A stretch of 64,000 nucleotides of DNA from contig JASANC010003250.1 of assembly GCA_030248135.1 (NCBI GenBank), positions 25,230 to 89,229 of the forward strand, in the 5' to 3' direction. A model generated the notes under the pieces. The model saw only the letters and a program-made list of their open reading frames with translations, did no database searches and was not told the origin of the DNA. The translations under genes were made by a program, and so were the position numbers. This document shows, piece after piece, positions 33,670 through 45,684 of this stretch (position 1 is its first letter; each line of letters begins with the position of its first letter). Source of the stretch: Theristus sp. LFF4_11. Its lineage: Eukaryota; Nematoda; Chromadorea; Monhysterida; Xyalidae.

Positions 33670-36600
33670 TGCGTTGTCGTGGCTGTGTTGTGGTGCTGTG
33701 CTCTGCTCTGCTGCGTACCAGTTTTCAACCAGTCTTGTCGCTATACGGCTGCTATGCAGTGCATGATCACTATTTTATTCATTTCTCCTCAAAAACTGGT
33801 GATAACCCTGATCGAAACAAACCATAAAACGAACCGAAACAAACGAGCGCTGACGCGTTTTGTTATTGTGTCAGTGCAGACAGCAGCAAGCAGCGCTGAT
33901 TTCATGATGAATGACCGTAAATCTCGGATTATGCTGCTGTGGCGGACACACACAACAGCGCCTGTGTTTTCAGCGTTTCCTTCAGCGCGGCTTCAACAAC
34001 ACCACTGAAACTCATTAGTTTTGTGGTTGCGCTGCCAGCTCTCTCCAGCGTCTCAGCCATGCGCGAATGAGCGGCTTTTGTGCGCGTTTGATCACCCGTC
34101 ATGCGTCATGCTACGCGCGTCACTCAAGTTTTATCGTGTGCCAGCTCCGGAAACAAAAGCCAGCACCGCACCTCGTTTAGCTGGCAAGACAATAAACACG
34201 CGTTTACTATCGTTTTCACCAAGGTTTATGATCTTCTTGGCTTTGCTGGAGGTCTTGCGCTCCTGGTAACGACATGTGAACAATGCAATTACAAAAAACA
34301 TAATTGGCTCAAGCGCGACTAATCAAATCGCGCTGCTTGCTGTTTTTTATTACAGTGTATTACAGTGTATTATACTTCGTTTTTCTGTGACCACAGTTCC
34401 TGTGTGTCATTCGGGCCATTTGTTGCGCCGTGTTTTTTCCTATAAAAGCCGGTTTTTCTGTTTCGCAATTTTAAGACGAAACATGACACAGATGCAGCCA
34501 TATGAGCTTACTACTATTATTTTACTGATGCGAATCTTATGTACTTAGCGTGCGTACAACTCCGTTGACATCGGCATATGCACAACATGCATGTGCAGGG
34601 TGATGAAAAAAGCCTCAATTTTTAAAACGCTTCGATCTCGCGACTGCATTGATGTCTCAAGCTGAAATTGTCATTTTGTTGGCATTTGTTGTGTAAAAAT
34701 ATTAACTGTCTGACACAACGGTACTTTTATTCAACATTTTTTTTCATTTTCACTGTTTTTGTTACGTTTTCAAGCATCGGGGATACACGTCATCATTATC
34801 ATTCAAGTTTTCTTTTGGCAATATCACATTATCTTCTAACACATTGAAAGTTTAAGCAACTATCTCAATAAAACAAGACAATTATGGAGCAGATGACAGT
34901 GAAACAGAAGACGATGAGATAATGCCAGAAGAAAACTTGAATGATGATGATGCTTGAAAATGCAAAAGTGAAAATGTAAAAATTTGGATGAAACTGCCGT
35001 TGTGCTCAACAAAGTTGATGTTTTTCACTGAAGTTTTTGCTCAACAAATGAAATGGCAACCAAATGACTAGAAGTGGTGCAAATGTCAGTTTCAGACATT
35101 AATGCAGTCGCGAGATCGATGTTGTTTAAAATTGACGTTTTTTTTATCACCCTGTACGAGGACGCACATTTGCATTACCCCGTGGGTGCCGTTACACGGC
35201 GGAAGCATGCGCATCAATTCTCGTTCGACCGCTGCGCTGCGTATTCCATTTTTACACATCTGTCGGACGCAATATTTCTTCATGGTTTTTTGTTCGTTTT
35301 GCTTTTTGCAATCACACAAACATGGATTCAAAGTGTGTTAGCCTGCAGAGAGAGTGAGCACAACCACAGCGAGTGATGAGATGAACAAAACAAGGCTGCA
35401 AGCCATATTATTAGATATTCGATCGAGCCGGGGACTTATTGCATTACAGTCTTCTGTTTTTTTTTGTTTCTACCGTTGCTACTGAACGCCCGCGGTGTTC
35501 GTTCGGTTGGTTCGAAACTAATTTGCGGAGTGCTTTCGGTATTTTTGATTCGCCTGAAATGAGTGCCGCAAAATGATGGTGTTGCTTGAAGAATCGCGCA
35601 CAGTTAGTTTTTGTAGATAGCACAAATCAGCTAGTTTTGGTATGAAACAGACATGTGGTTGTGGCCGACCAGTATTTGCAAACGGCACTGCATGAAACGA
35701 GCTTGTTCGTACGAGATTATAGCTGGAAGCGAAACCGTCAAATCGTTTGTCGTCTTCTGGCGGATGCAAATGTTGCGCGATCGTTTTACAGAACCCATGT
35801 GCTGGATCACTGTGCGCTGCTGGCATGCATGATTAAGAAAGGGACGCACAGACAAACACGACAATTAGTAGTAGCAAACGAATTGTTTTTCTGTTTGTTG
35901 ATACAGCGGTAGTTTTTTGTCATTTGGACTCATTATTTACCATTGTCCCGTGAAACAACAGCCGTTTTTTGCAACACTGAATGAAATTGCCGAATCTGAA
36001 TCATATCCTATAACAGTTCATGGAGTGCAACTGTTTTCACAACAAGGACGACTAAAGCAAGTTTTCATGCACAAGCTAGCAGCAGCTGTGAGAGCGTTTG
36101 TTTCTCGTTTGTCACGTCATTCGTCTTTACGAATTCATAATCTCGACTTTCGTCAAGCGCGAATGTAAAGCTCGTGAGATTTTCAATGTTTGCTCAGCAG
36201 CAAAGCTGCGCGTTGAACAGGACACACGAGTGCATGTACATGCATCATTTACTATGCATTGGAGCTGCACAACGTGAAAGCGACACTTCATGATTGTTGC
36301 AGAGCAACTGTGCTCGCGTGTAGCACATCCATTAGCTATTAGCTGTGTTTGGTTGCATTTTGTAGTTCTTCAACACCGCAAATTGCTCTGCTTCTATTTT
36401 TTGCCGGCCAACTCTAACTGGGCTTGCTGCTTGTTAATATATGCATATGGGCAAGAACCTCACGTTTTGCATTCTTGTCTTCAAAAGGTCTGAGACGAAT
36501 TCTGTACCGGACGTTTGGTGTTTGCGCGTCCCACAATATTGCATTTATCTCTGAAAAGCGCTCCTCTCTTAACTGTTTGGGTTTCCGATTTCGCTTTTGA

Positions 36601-36767
36601 ATAAGCTGATTTGAACGGAAACCCGAAGAATAAGCAGGTTATAGTGGGTGCTAGAATATATTAGATTTCACCAGGGCGTAGCTTTGTGAAAAAGGGCGAT
36701 TGAACATTCCGCTTGTTATCGAACTGGTGACTTGAAACTCATGTGAGAAATTTGTCAGAAACTCATG
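33670..36767. other. Gene-poor region between ELP5 and the 7TM receptor
   Basis: Mostly AT-rich with no gene that I can support. Two weak leads: an acidic frame at 34875-34958 reading NYGADDSETEDDEIM to a TGA stop, which could be a terminal exon, and two open stretches at about 35655-35870 and 35960-36168 that might be spliced (the second encodes PFFATLNEIAESESYPITVH and ends in TAA). Neither shows a known domain. Confidence 0.35.
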
Positions 36768-37001
36768 TATTGTAGATTTATTCAAACGTGTCCGGACTAA
36801 AATGACGTCATTTGCTTTAAACACGCCCGTCAAGTCCAGGCACTAAAATGTCAGTTTGATGTGACTGATTCGACATTCACGATTTGTTTCCGGGAAGAAA
36901 CCGGCTAAACGGAAAGTTTGGTTTGCTGTGAACGGCAAGCGCATGTTTGGCGGCACATGACGTCATTTCAGTGGGACACGTTTAAAAAAATAGGTCATAA
37001 T
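36768..37001. mobile_element. CRE-bearing MITE, copy 2, just upstream of the 7TM receptor
   Basis: The left end has AAACGTGTCCGGACTAAAAT followed by TGACGTCA. The right end has CATGACGTCATTTCAG and a GGGACACGTTT inverse. It ends 93 bp before the chosen receptor start codon. Confidence 0.8.
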
Positions 37002-37094
37002 ACGTACACAAATCTTGTCACTGATTGGTCATTGCGCGGCGCACGTGATGCGGATGTGCAACCAATGAGCGTTTTGCAGAGAACAGCCAGCACA

Positions 37095-39726
37095 ATGGCA
37101 AGCAACGTGTCCTTGACTGTGGCCAATCGGACGCTGACGACCACCGACGGCAGTGAGTTCATGATGAGCCAACTGATGAACACTCTAAACTTGAGCGCCA
37201 TCCTTTTGAACGTCATCGTGATCGTGATCAGCATGCACCTGACGCACAACAGTCGTTTTTTCATCGTCAACCTCGCCATTGTTGATCTGCACTCGGCGCT
37301 CTCGCATATCGTCTTCCGATTGATCGTGTATCCGCATGTCGCGCCAAAAGCACTCCATTGGCTGGTCAGTCTGTATTATCTTTCCTTTAAGTCCTGCGAC
37401 TCAATGCGGTTGTGGACGTAAAAGGAAACTAGTTTCAATCTTTATGTGGTAATTCAGAATAGCCTAAGTGACCCGTCCTTATTTAGAGGACTCGGATCCT
37501 TACGCCAATTTTGAATTCCCGCATTGTGCATGAAACTAGTTACCCATCTATGTGCGCGTTGAGACGCGGGACGAAAATAAAAGATGTTTTCAATCATTGT
37601 TTGGTTGGAAAACCGAGACGAATCACACGCCATGGCAGGTCGGCGCGCTCTACGAGGCCGTGAACAGCAGCGCAGCAGTGAGTGCCCATTTGGACGACGA
37701 AACGAAATCGATGATCGTAGGGCGCGAGTACTTCTATTCACTGGAGCACCGTAAGCTCAGTGTCAGCGAGCAGTCGCAGCTGTGCCTCTGGACGTTCTAC
37801 TGGGTGATGTGCTCGTTCTGGACGTCTGTCATCGCATACCCACTGATCAGCCTCGATCGTTTCCTCGCGTTGAGCTACCCCATTTGGTACACGCACAACA
37901 TGCGACCGCGACTCATTGCGTTGATTTGTCTCGCCGCGGACTGTCTGATTCCGTTGCATTTCCTCTTCACCGGTGTGCTCACGGGCGCTTTCAGGTCGGT
38001 ATGGTCGCTTGCTTAAGCGGCATTCATGAAATATTATTTAATGACGCGTAGCTGTGTTAAAACATAGCTACGCTGTCACTAAATGCTGCTTCATGAATGC
38101 CAGTTTTGTTGACATAACTTACTGTTTTTGTTGGTGTGCGCGTCAATGTTTTTTGGTGTAGATTGCAGCAACTAGCAATATTGCTGCCACTTTGCGTCGG
38201 CTTCAAACCACTACATTGCATTAGCATTGTTTCAGCTTATGGGGCGACATCGTGTGTCATGTGCGCGGTGTGCGGCACAGCAGAAACGCATTCAAGTGGT
38301 TCGTGGCTGCCATCATGCTCACTCTGTGCTACCAGGTGAACAAAACGATTGCGCGATTTGGAAATTTGAATGCGTGCTAAAGTTACGTGGACCAGCGGTG
38401 GAAAGGCGGACCTAACTAACCAACACATGCCTGATCCACTACAGTATGACCGAATAAATAAGGCAGTCCTTGTATTCAATATCAAGGCGGGATCAGTCGT
38501 AGACTAGGAGTTGTCTTTTTCAAAAATGCCAGGATAGTTCCCAATGGTGTGTGCAAGTGAGAAAGAATGAACAGCAGAGCACGAGGACTCAATTCGTTTA
38601 AAAAGACACGTCAAATTTGACAGACAATTAAGTTTCTGAACGTCTTTTTTCTTCCATTCAAATTTCGCGCGCTCCTTGCACCCTCAAAAGAAGCTGCCAT
38701 GTTTAATCGACCATTCCGTAATTTGATTTTCAATTGCAACGATGATTTGATCAAACTGAGCAAACACCATCCCATTCATCGTCATTTCAGTTCATCATCT
38801 TCATCGTCTCGATGTACTGGAACTACAAAATTTACTTGAAAATCGGCGAAACACAAAACATCCAGCGCAACTCGCAGTCTGACGTGCGACGCATGAAAGA
38901 CACCAAGGTGATTCTTCGGTTGGCGCTTGTCCAGGTAAATGCACAGTGGCGCAGCCACCAGATTGAGAAGTGGTCTCGATTGTAACTGGATATTATTCTG
39001 GCATTACGCCGTTTTTGCCACAAAGCAGATCAGGCTTTCTGAACGCCATTTGAAACATCAGGCTTTCTGAACGCCATTTGAAACATAACAAAGATCGACT
39101 GAGCGAATGGCCTCATACCGTTTCATTGATGTCGTGGTTGTTGTCGGGACTGTTAGGCGATTTTTTCAGCCAGGGCTAACCCTGAGAAGCGTACAGAACG
39201 CCATTGAGTAGGGCGTCCATCGAGTTTTCTTTGTCATTAAGTGCCTATACACCGCTCGGCGGGGCTCGACTCGATCCCCCGAGCGCGCAGACTGTAGTCT
39301 AACGCACTACCACCAGGCCACGAGGGTGAGCTCTCATTTTCACTGTCCACCGGATTCCAGGCGTTCGTCCCACTGGTGTTCCAAGCGCCCGACTGTCTAC
39401 TGCTTGTCGTGGACACGCTCGTTGCGATGCCCGATTGGCTGGCGCACGCACGTCACGTGACCATCATAATGACCGTGATGTCATCATTGGCCAACCCACT
39501 CGTCACACTGCTACTCGTCAATCGCTACAACGCCGCACTGATCTCGTGCTGTGGCCTGTGTACGCGGCTGCCCTGTCTCGCCGACAAATACCACGCCGTC
39601 ACACAGCACGAGCCGTTCAGTTTTGCTGCACTCGCTCGCAACAAAACGAACCAGGCACGAAAACGATTGGCGAGCGATAAGAACTGCAACGTGGAGGAGG
39701 CGGAGATGTTTGACTTGCACCGGTGA
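37095..39726 (+). CDS. Seven-transmembrane receptor, nematode chemoreceptor-like
   Basis: Probable rhodopsin-fold receptor. Five exons: 37095-37363, about 37638-37993, about 38236-38334, about 38789-38934 and about 39361-39726. The N-terminus MASNVSLTVANRTLT has two N-glycosylation sequons. TM1 is LNLSAILLNVIVIVISM and TM2 follows RFFIVNLAIVD. TM3 ends ISLDRFLALSYP, with DRF in place of DRY. TM6 is LALVQAFVPLVFQAPDCLLL and TM7 is SSLANPLVTLLLVNRYNAAL. The LxxQxxxPLxxxxP TM6 and xNPLxxxxxVxxYxxAL TM7 patterns resemble nematode Str/Srh-type chemoreceptors more than classical neuropeptide receptors. An upstream in-frame ATG at 37065 is possible. Introns hold a 200-bp MITE, a hairpin MITE and a SINE. 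The ligand is unknown. Confidence 0.75.
37382..37585. mobile_element. 200-bp MITE, receptor intron 1
   Basis: Ends TATCTTTCCTTTAAGTCCTG and ...GCGGGACGAAAATAAAAGAT are inverted copies. Core CTAAGTGACCCG and CCAATTTTGAATTCCCGC. Orientation is opposite to the copies at 56374 and 59861. Confidence 0.8.
38016..38104. mobile_element. 90-bp hairpin MITE, copy 6 (receptor intron)
   Basis: AAGCGGCATTCATGAAAT...CTGCTTCATGAATGCCAG with the inner TTTAATGACGCGTAGC/GCTACGCTGTCACTAAA pair. Confidence 0.8.
39150..39327 (-). mobile_element. tRNA-derived SINE, family B, copy 2 (receptor intron)
   Basis: Same as 27376-27546: minus-strand head CGTGGCCTGGTGGTAGTGCG, then the B box region with a 5-bp repeat (GATCGAGTCGAGCCCC). 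Body and 3' end (CAGGGTTAGCCCTGGCTGAAA) are conserved. Near-collinear with copy 1, so the family is probably recent. Confidence 0.85.
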
Positions 39727-39953
39727 CTTGCTTATGTCTGCGGTTTTGTCATTATTTCACGAGCTTAATGCGTTTTTTTGTCTTTACACCAACGTTTATT
39801 CATGCTCACGGATCATGATGATTGGTTAGCATTGATGCCAGAACACTGTACGAGTAAAAAACACAATCCAAATTCACAAACCATAACGAAACAAGAAGCT
39901 ACAAGACAGTACTTGAAGCGTCATGACAGGTTAGTGCGTTGCGGAAGCGGTCA

Positions 39954-40107
39954 TAGGGTTCGAATTTTTTCAAACTTTTTTAATTCGTTTTTAACTTAGC
40001 GCGTCAGCGCGATTGGATGCATCTGTTGATGTCAGCCTTCAGATTTTTCCGCGGCATTTTGATTTTTTTTGATGAAAAAAAACCGGGATTTAGTTTTTCA
40101 AACCCTA
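39954..40107. mobile_element. Short TAGGGTT-ended element with 8-bp flank repeat
   Basis: TAGGGTTCGAA...TTTCAAACCCTA ends with flanks AGCGGTCA (39946-39953) and TGCGGTCA (40108-40115), an 8-bp duplication with one mismatch. The interior differs from the 1-kb elements, so it may be a separate small family using the same transposase ends. Confidence 0.6.
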
Positions 40108-40396
40108 TGCGGTCACTGATTGCTGGTACAAAATAATATTGTTGGAACCTCTGGAACAAGCCACACACAGTCAAACACTGAAACATCACATGTCTTTGAG
40201 ATTGTCGCCTTTCCAGCTATAATCAATGCGTCGCAGTGTTCGACTATATGCTCGACATGCGTGTGAAAACAAGAATTGAACTGATGATTTAAAAACTCAA
40301 ATCAAGCAGAGTCCAAAAAAGGTACACAAAAGATAAACAACAATGTACGTCAACCACTCAGATCTGGCGCATTTATCTGTTCACCGTTTGCTCTGC

Positions 40397-41037
<641 letters not shown>

Positions 41038-41068
41038 TTAATAGTAGTATACTGCGTTATGGTCCGTC

Positions 41069-41076
41069 TTTTATGC
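41069..41076 (-). promoter_or_regulatory. Possible TATA box of histone H4
   Basis: CATAAAAG on the minus strand, about 75 bp upstream of the H4 start codon. Position and sequence fit a core promoter element; nothing else confirms it. Confidence 0.35.
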
Positions 41077-41224
41077 ACAAGCACATGTCATCCTGCACAA
41101 TCACGATGAGGCGTGCAAAAGCTGTCCATTGATTGGCTGTTGGGGAACAGAGAGTATGTGTTTTAACATGACAACGCAGTGTGCATCAGCCCTATGGGGA
41201 ACTAACATCAAGTGCTACGTATTA

Positions 41225-41345
41225 CCTCTAATAAACCCCCATGGGGGTTTATTTCTTCAGCGACTTCTGGGGGTGGGGGTTTATTTTTGGGGGGGGGGGG
41301 CTTTATTTTTTTTGGGGGGGGGGTTTATTTGGAAACCATTTTTAG
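41225..41345. repeat. G-rich hairpin repeat, left of TAGGGTT element
   Basis: Begins with a perfect 22-bp palindrome centred on CCCCCATGGGGG with TAAA/TTTA arms (41231-41252), then repeats GGGTTTATTT units separated by runs of 7-11 Gs. A similar unit sits at 42624-42715, on the other side of the inserted element. Confidence 0.7.
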
Positions 41346-41514
41346 GAGTGGGCAAAATGGCAAAAATACCTTCCATGGCAGGAAGGAAGTCGCAGGAACT
41401 TCTACTCTACATAGAAATTTCCTTTTACAACAGCCTTTTGTAATGAAATTACCATTAACTCATCCATTTGGGGCCTTTGGTAGCACAATTTCATCATTTT
41501 CACGGCAACGAGCC

Positions 41515-42575
41515 TAGGGTTAGGGGAAAAAAAAAAATCCGGATTTTTTTTTTTAAATTAAAAAAATTTTTTTTTTTTAAAAAAAAAAAATTTTTTTACA
41601 AGTTAGGTTCGTTCGAAGCGTCAAGCGTCTCGTCGAGATGAGTTCATCTAGACTATTTTCAGAACGATCCGGGAAACTATAAGAGCGAAAATCGTGTTTT
41701 ATTGAAATTATGTCCATTTCATAGAGGGAAAGTTGCATTTTCAACAGTAAAACAGGGCAATTTTTCACGTGTACTTGAATATTGAACCGTTCTTAGTGGT
41801 TCCTCTTTAGAAAATTACCAAAATTTGACTGTGTTCAAAAATTCCTGTTTGCTGTAGCTAAGTCGGCAACCCCTGTCGACCCGGTCGCCCCCCCCCCCCA
41901 AGACACTTACTTTCAGGTTCAACCAGCTGTGCTATCTGCCACATGGCGAGAGCCCACTCTTCAAATCATCGTATCGAAAACACGTACCATGATTTCGCGA
42001 TCACGTTGCGGGCAACTGACAGACGCAAGTTTAACACGTTAGTTTAGCTCAGCACGCAAGTTTTAACATGTGGCCATGTTATCGGGTATCTGAAAAACGG
42101 TCGTGTGATGTGGTATTAACCAACATCTCCGCTCAAATTGTTTAACAATATATCGCACAACTCCATTGTAGACCTATAACATACGCCAATCAACAAGATA
42201 TCATGTTCATCTCATGGCCTACCGACTGAAAAACATGTTCTAAGTTGCAAGAAAACGATTTCTGAAACGATATTTCAATTCAGTTAAGTCATTTCAACGC
42301 TAAAAATTGACTCTAGAAGTCATCCAAATCGAAAAACATGGAGTACGTCGGTCAAAACGACCAAATAATGACATTTACCTAAGCACACAAAGAAGTTGGG
42401 AAGAAAATTTGGTTTGAACTTTCAAAAAATTATGCCATAAATCGAATTTTCAGAGCAAAGTAGAAGAAAAAATTTTCAAATTTTTTTTTTAAGTTTGAAA
42501 AAAAAAATCCAAATTTTAAAAAAAAAAAAACGAAAAAATAAAAAAAAATTTTTTTTTTCAAAGCCCCTAACCCTA
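41515..42575. mobile_element. TAGGGTT-ended DNA element, copy 3 (complete)
   Basis: TAGGGTTAGGGG at the left end and CCCCTAACCCTA at the right, with AACGAGCC duplicated exactly at 41507-41514 and 42576-42583. Near-identical to the copy at 11598-12634 over its whole length; small differences are homopolymer lengths, a few single bases and one extra AAGCGTC near the left. It lies between the H4 and H2A genes. Confidence 0.92.
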
Positions 42576-42623
42576 AACGAGCCACTGAATTCGCTGGGTA
42601 TGTGTTCCAAACAGGTTTCAATA

Positions 42624-42715
42624 ATCCCCCATGGGGGATTATTTTTTGGGGGGAGGATTATTTGGAAACTTGTCGAGGGGGTGGGGGTTTATTTGGGGGG
42701 GTTAATATAGGTAAT
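42624..42715. repeat. G-rich hairpin repeat, right of TAGGGTT element
   Basis: Palindrome ATAATCCCCCATGGGGGATTAT at about 42625, then GATTATTT and GGGTTTATTT units with G runs. Variant of the 41225 repeat. Confidence 0.65.
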
Positions 42716-43076
42716 ACGGTATTTTACACGTTCACACACGCACTGTGTTTTACGAGTCACATTTCCTTGTTGATATTTTTATTCAAAGACCGAAACAACT
42801 GAGAAGATAACAGCGCGATGATAGAATTAAATCATGTTACGAGCTTTAATGAAAAATGGTTTTGCATTTGAATAAGAAACGGCCACTAACAGTGGAAAAA
42901 AAATTACCTGTACAGCTTCACAATCGTGAAGAAAAGTTGACAATCTTCACAGATCCACACAAAGCAAGATAGGGTGCGCGAATGTTGAAAAAAACGGATA
43001 CTCTCGAAATACCAATCAATCAAATTTGACAATAGAAATCAGAAGAATAGAATGAGCGAAATCTACTACTTTGTGT

Positions 43077-43694
43077 TCACTTTTCCGGTTTTCCCTTGTT
43101 CTTCGGCAGCAGCACGGCGTGGATGTTCGGCAGCACACCGCCCTGCGCGATGGTGACGCCCGAGAGCAGTTTGTTCAGCTCCTCGTCGTTGCGGATGGCC
43201 AGCTGCAGATGGCGCGGGATGATGCGCGATTTCTTGTTGTCGCGGGCGGCGTTGCCGGCCAACTCGAGGATCTCAGCGGCGAGGTACTCCATCACCGCAG
43301 CCAGGTACACCGGAGCGCCTGATAAACAATTATAAAACACTTTGGGTGCCACGCCACCAAAGACCAAAACTTTCAAATAAAATACTCACTCTACAAAAAA
43401 CAGAGAAAAATTACATCCTACACGGTACACCACCACCCTGATGGTTAGCTAATGGTCTACTAGCTAACCCAGCCCGCCCAGCCCTTAGCCCTAGATTGAA
43501 GCCGTGTATTCAACTGAACGGAGGAACACGTGACACACGCGACTGTTAGACGTACCTGCACCAATGCGCTCTCCGTAGTTGCCCTTTCGCAGCATTCGGT
43601 GAATTCGACCCACTGGAAACTGCAGTCCAGCACGTGAACTGCGCGACTTTGCCTTCACTTTGGCCTTGCCTCCTTTACCACCACGGCCGGACAT
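43077..43694 (-). CDS. Histone H2A, interrupted by one intron
   Basis: Core nucleosome histone. Exon 1 (43694-43555) encodes [20 protein letters not shown], then [20 protein letters not shown] and GERIGAG. Exon 2 (43320-43077) runs [20 protein letters not shown] through [20 protein letters not shown] to the end at [11 protein letters not shown]. The phase-1 intron joins GCAG to GCGCTC. There is no SQ(E/D)Φ tail, so it is not H2A.X, and the docking region is of canonical rather than H2A.Z type. As with H4, an intron in a canonical core histone gene is unusual for an animal. Confidence 0.95.
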
Positions 43695-45017
43695 GACGGT
43701 TGACGGAATATGTTGAAAATGAAAAGCAGCTTAGTTTTTTCGAACACACAGACAGTAGACACAGAGCAACGCACGAAACTCTCGGAACAGCAGACAGAAT
43801 ATAATAAAATACAGCTTTAACAAAAACACTGTTTAGGTAGATTTTGATGCGGCCACGTTACCTGGTCACTGAGTGACTATGTTAAACGTGCTCAATGCAC
43901 AGTTGCTGTGCGTCCCTTCTTTTTCTGATTGATTGAGATACGCGTTGTGCATGAATTTGATAGAGGAAAGAAATATGCTGCACTAAACAGAAAAAAGAAA
44001 ACCAGAGCGTGAATTATAAGCAGTCACGCTTTAGAAATAGAAAAAGAAATAGAAAGGTGTGCCAGCCAATTTAAAAATCAATCAATCAATCAATCAAAGC
44101 TCATTTATGTTTTTATTTATTGTAAACAAAAGTTTTATTTATGTTTAGTTTTTCAAGCCAAAGAGAAGCAAATGCAATTCCATGTTGCAACTTCTTGAGT
44201 TAAGGGACGTGGTCACCACATGCATTGCAATGAAATTCGGAAATGCACGTCTGCTCTGTGGTGGTATGCATACAAATTGTTTTTATAAAACAAACCGTTG
44301 AAAACTAAAAGGGGCGGTTGGTTCCGTGTTTGAGCTTGCCGTCGAGGACACAAAACTGTCATCACAAACTGCATCGTACAAAGTGCGTTTCACGTGCAAT
44401 TTTTAGTTTGGCAATGGTTGAACTGAACTTGCACTATTCCATGCTCATTTTTTTCAAAACTAGTGGGGATCGCAGAAAACATATCCAAAGTCTGCTTATC
44501 ATTGGTTACTTGCTGGTTTGAAATGGCACCTGATATTAATCATACCAAACCAACAACAGGCCACCAGTGTAGGTGGAATCAGTGAGCAAGCCGCTGAGTT
44601 GGTGAACATGTTCAGACGACTTTATTGCTTTGTCAATTTTGGTACTGTAGTACGTTGGTTATTGTGTTATCATTGTTGCCATGGACTTTGTGGCTGCCGG
44701 TTTTATCAACAAAGTTTACATGCGGATAAAGCTTTGTTAGCTAAAACACACTGGGCATATTATTAGCAGCTTAGAGAGCCACAGAGAGCAGTAAATACAT
44801 TGTATGCTCTGGCTGCTGCAAGCTGACTGATGAACAGTTTCAGAGAGCTTTTGTCCTAGATGTCATTTTTTTATCCAGTAATTTGTATTCTCAAATCAAG
44901 CCCTAAAACCCATCATTGCAATGCTGTAACATGGTGGCCTAGGTCTGACAACGAAGAATATGACGTCTGAAGCGATTAGCCAGCAAAGTTCACGAACAGC
45001 CATTCCCCACGATCCCC
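43695..45017. other. Intergenic, histone H2A upstream side
   Basis: The first 150 bp should hold the H2A promoter (an AT-rich TATTATATTC on the minus strand at about 43798). The rest is AT-rich with a short (AATC)n run at 44075-44096. No gene supported. Confidence 0.4.
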
Positions 45018-45684
45018 ATGTTTGCCGCAACGTCTAGCAAATTCATTGCGACAACACTGCTCGTGTTTGTGCAGCTGGAGCAACCGGTCTTGGCTGACGA
45101 CCATCTTGCGCCTGTTGATCCCGTGTCGTTAATTGTCATGTGAGCGTTGAGGAACGTTTGTTTGTTTGTGGTAAAATCTGCCGTAAAACACGCAGAAAAC
45201 GAAATGATGTTCTTGGTTTTTACGGAATAATAAACCGAACTGCAGGCTGAGCTCGCTGAGCATCGCCGTGATCCTGTGCGGCGTGTTCTGCTATCGTTGT
45301 CTGTGGCCGGTCACACGAGAGCCGGACGAACGACTCGAGAAACTCGCCGCCGTGATCGCAGAACGGAGGCCAAGCAGGATGCCTGCGAAACTGTCGGTCG
45401 CGGACGATTTGATGGCGACACAGCAGACGACGACAACTGATGTGCCGATGACACAGGACGGACATGAAGACACGAAAGAGACGGAAAACATAGGAGACAA
45501 TAAAAACTCACCACACGGTGCACTGCATTCTACTGGCGAGCTGGCGCTCTCCAATCCGTCTGCCGTTTCTGCTTCACCGTCGAACAGTCACAGCAACACG
45601 ATTCTAGTCGCATCGCGGGTTTCGATCAGCACAAGTATGGAAACGGAGTCAACCGCAGTTGGCAGTAGTCCTTCCTACATGTAG
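45018..45684 (+). CDS. Small single-pass membrane protein, unknown function
   Basis: Two exons, 45018-45139 and about 45246-45684, joined inside a methionine codon. The product has a signal peptide (MFAATSSKFIATTLLVFVQL), a very short lumenal part and one transmembrane helix (LSSLSIAVILCGVFCYRCLW). Its long tail is rich in T, S, D and E (TTTTDVPMTQDGHEDTKETE). Topology and the cysteine-rich membrane-exit segment resemble the four larger proteins encoded just downstream, but the four-cysteine external core is absent. It may be a reduced relative or simply an unrelated secretory-pathway protein. No known domain recognised. Confidence 0.55.

Noticed and set aside
34875..34958. Acidic terminal exon (NYGADDSETEDDEIM...)
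   Set aside because: Short, low complexity and without a partner exon; kept only as a note in the intergenic entry.
35655..36168. Two open stretches as exons of an unknown gene
   Set aside because: They read through without stops and a splice is conceivable, but no domain, signal peptide, repeat or convincing donor/acceptor pair supports them.
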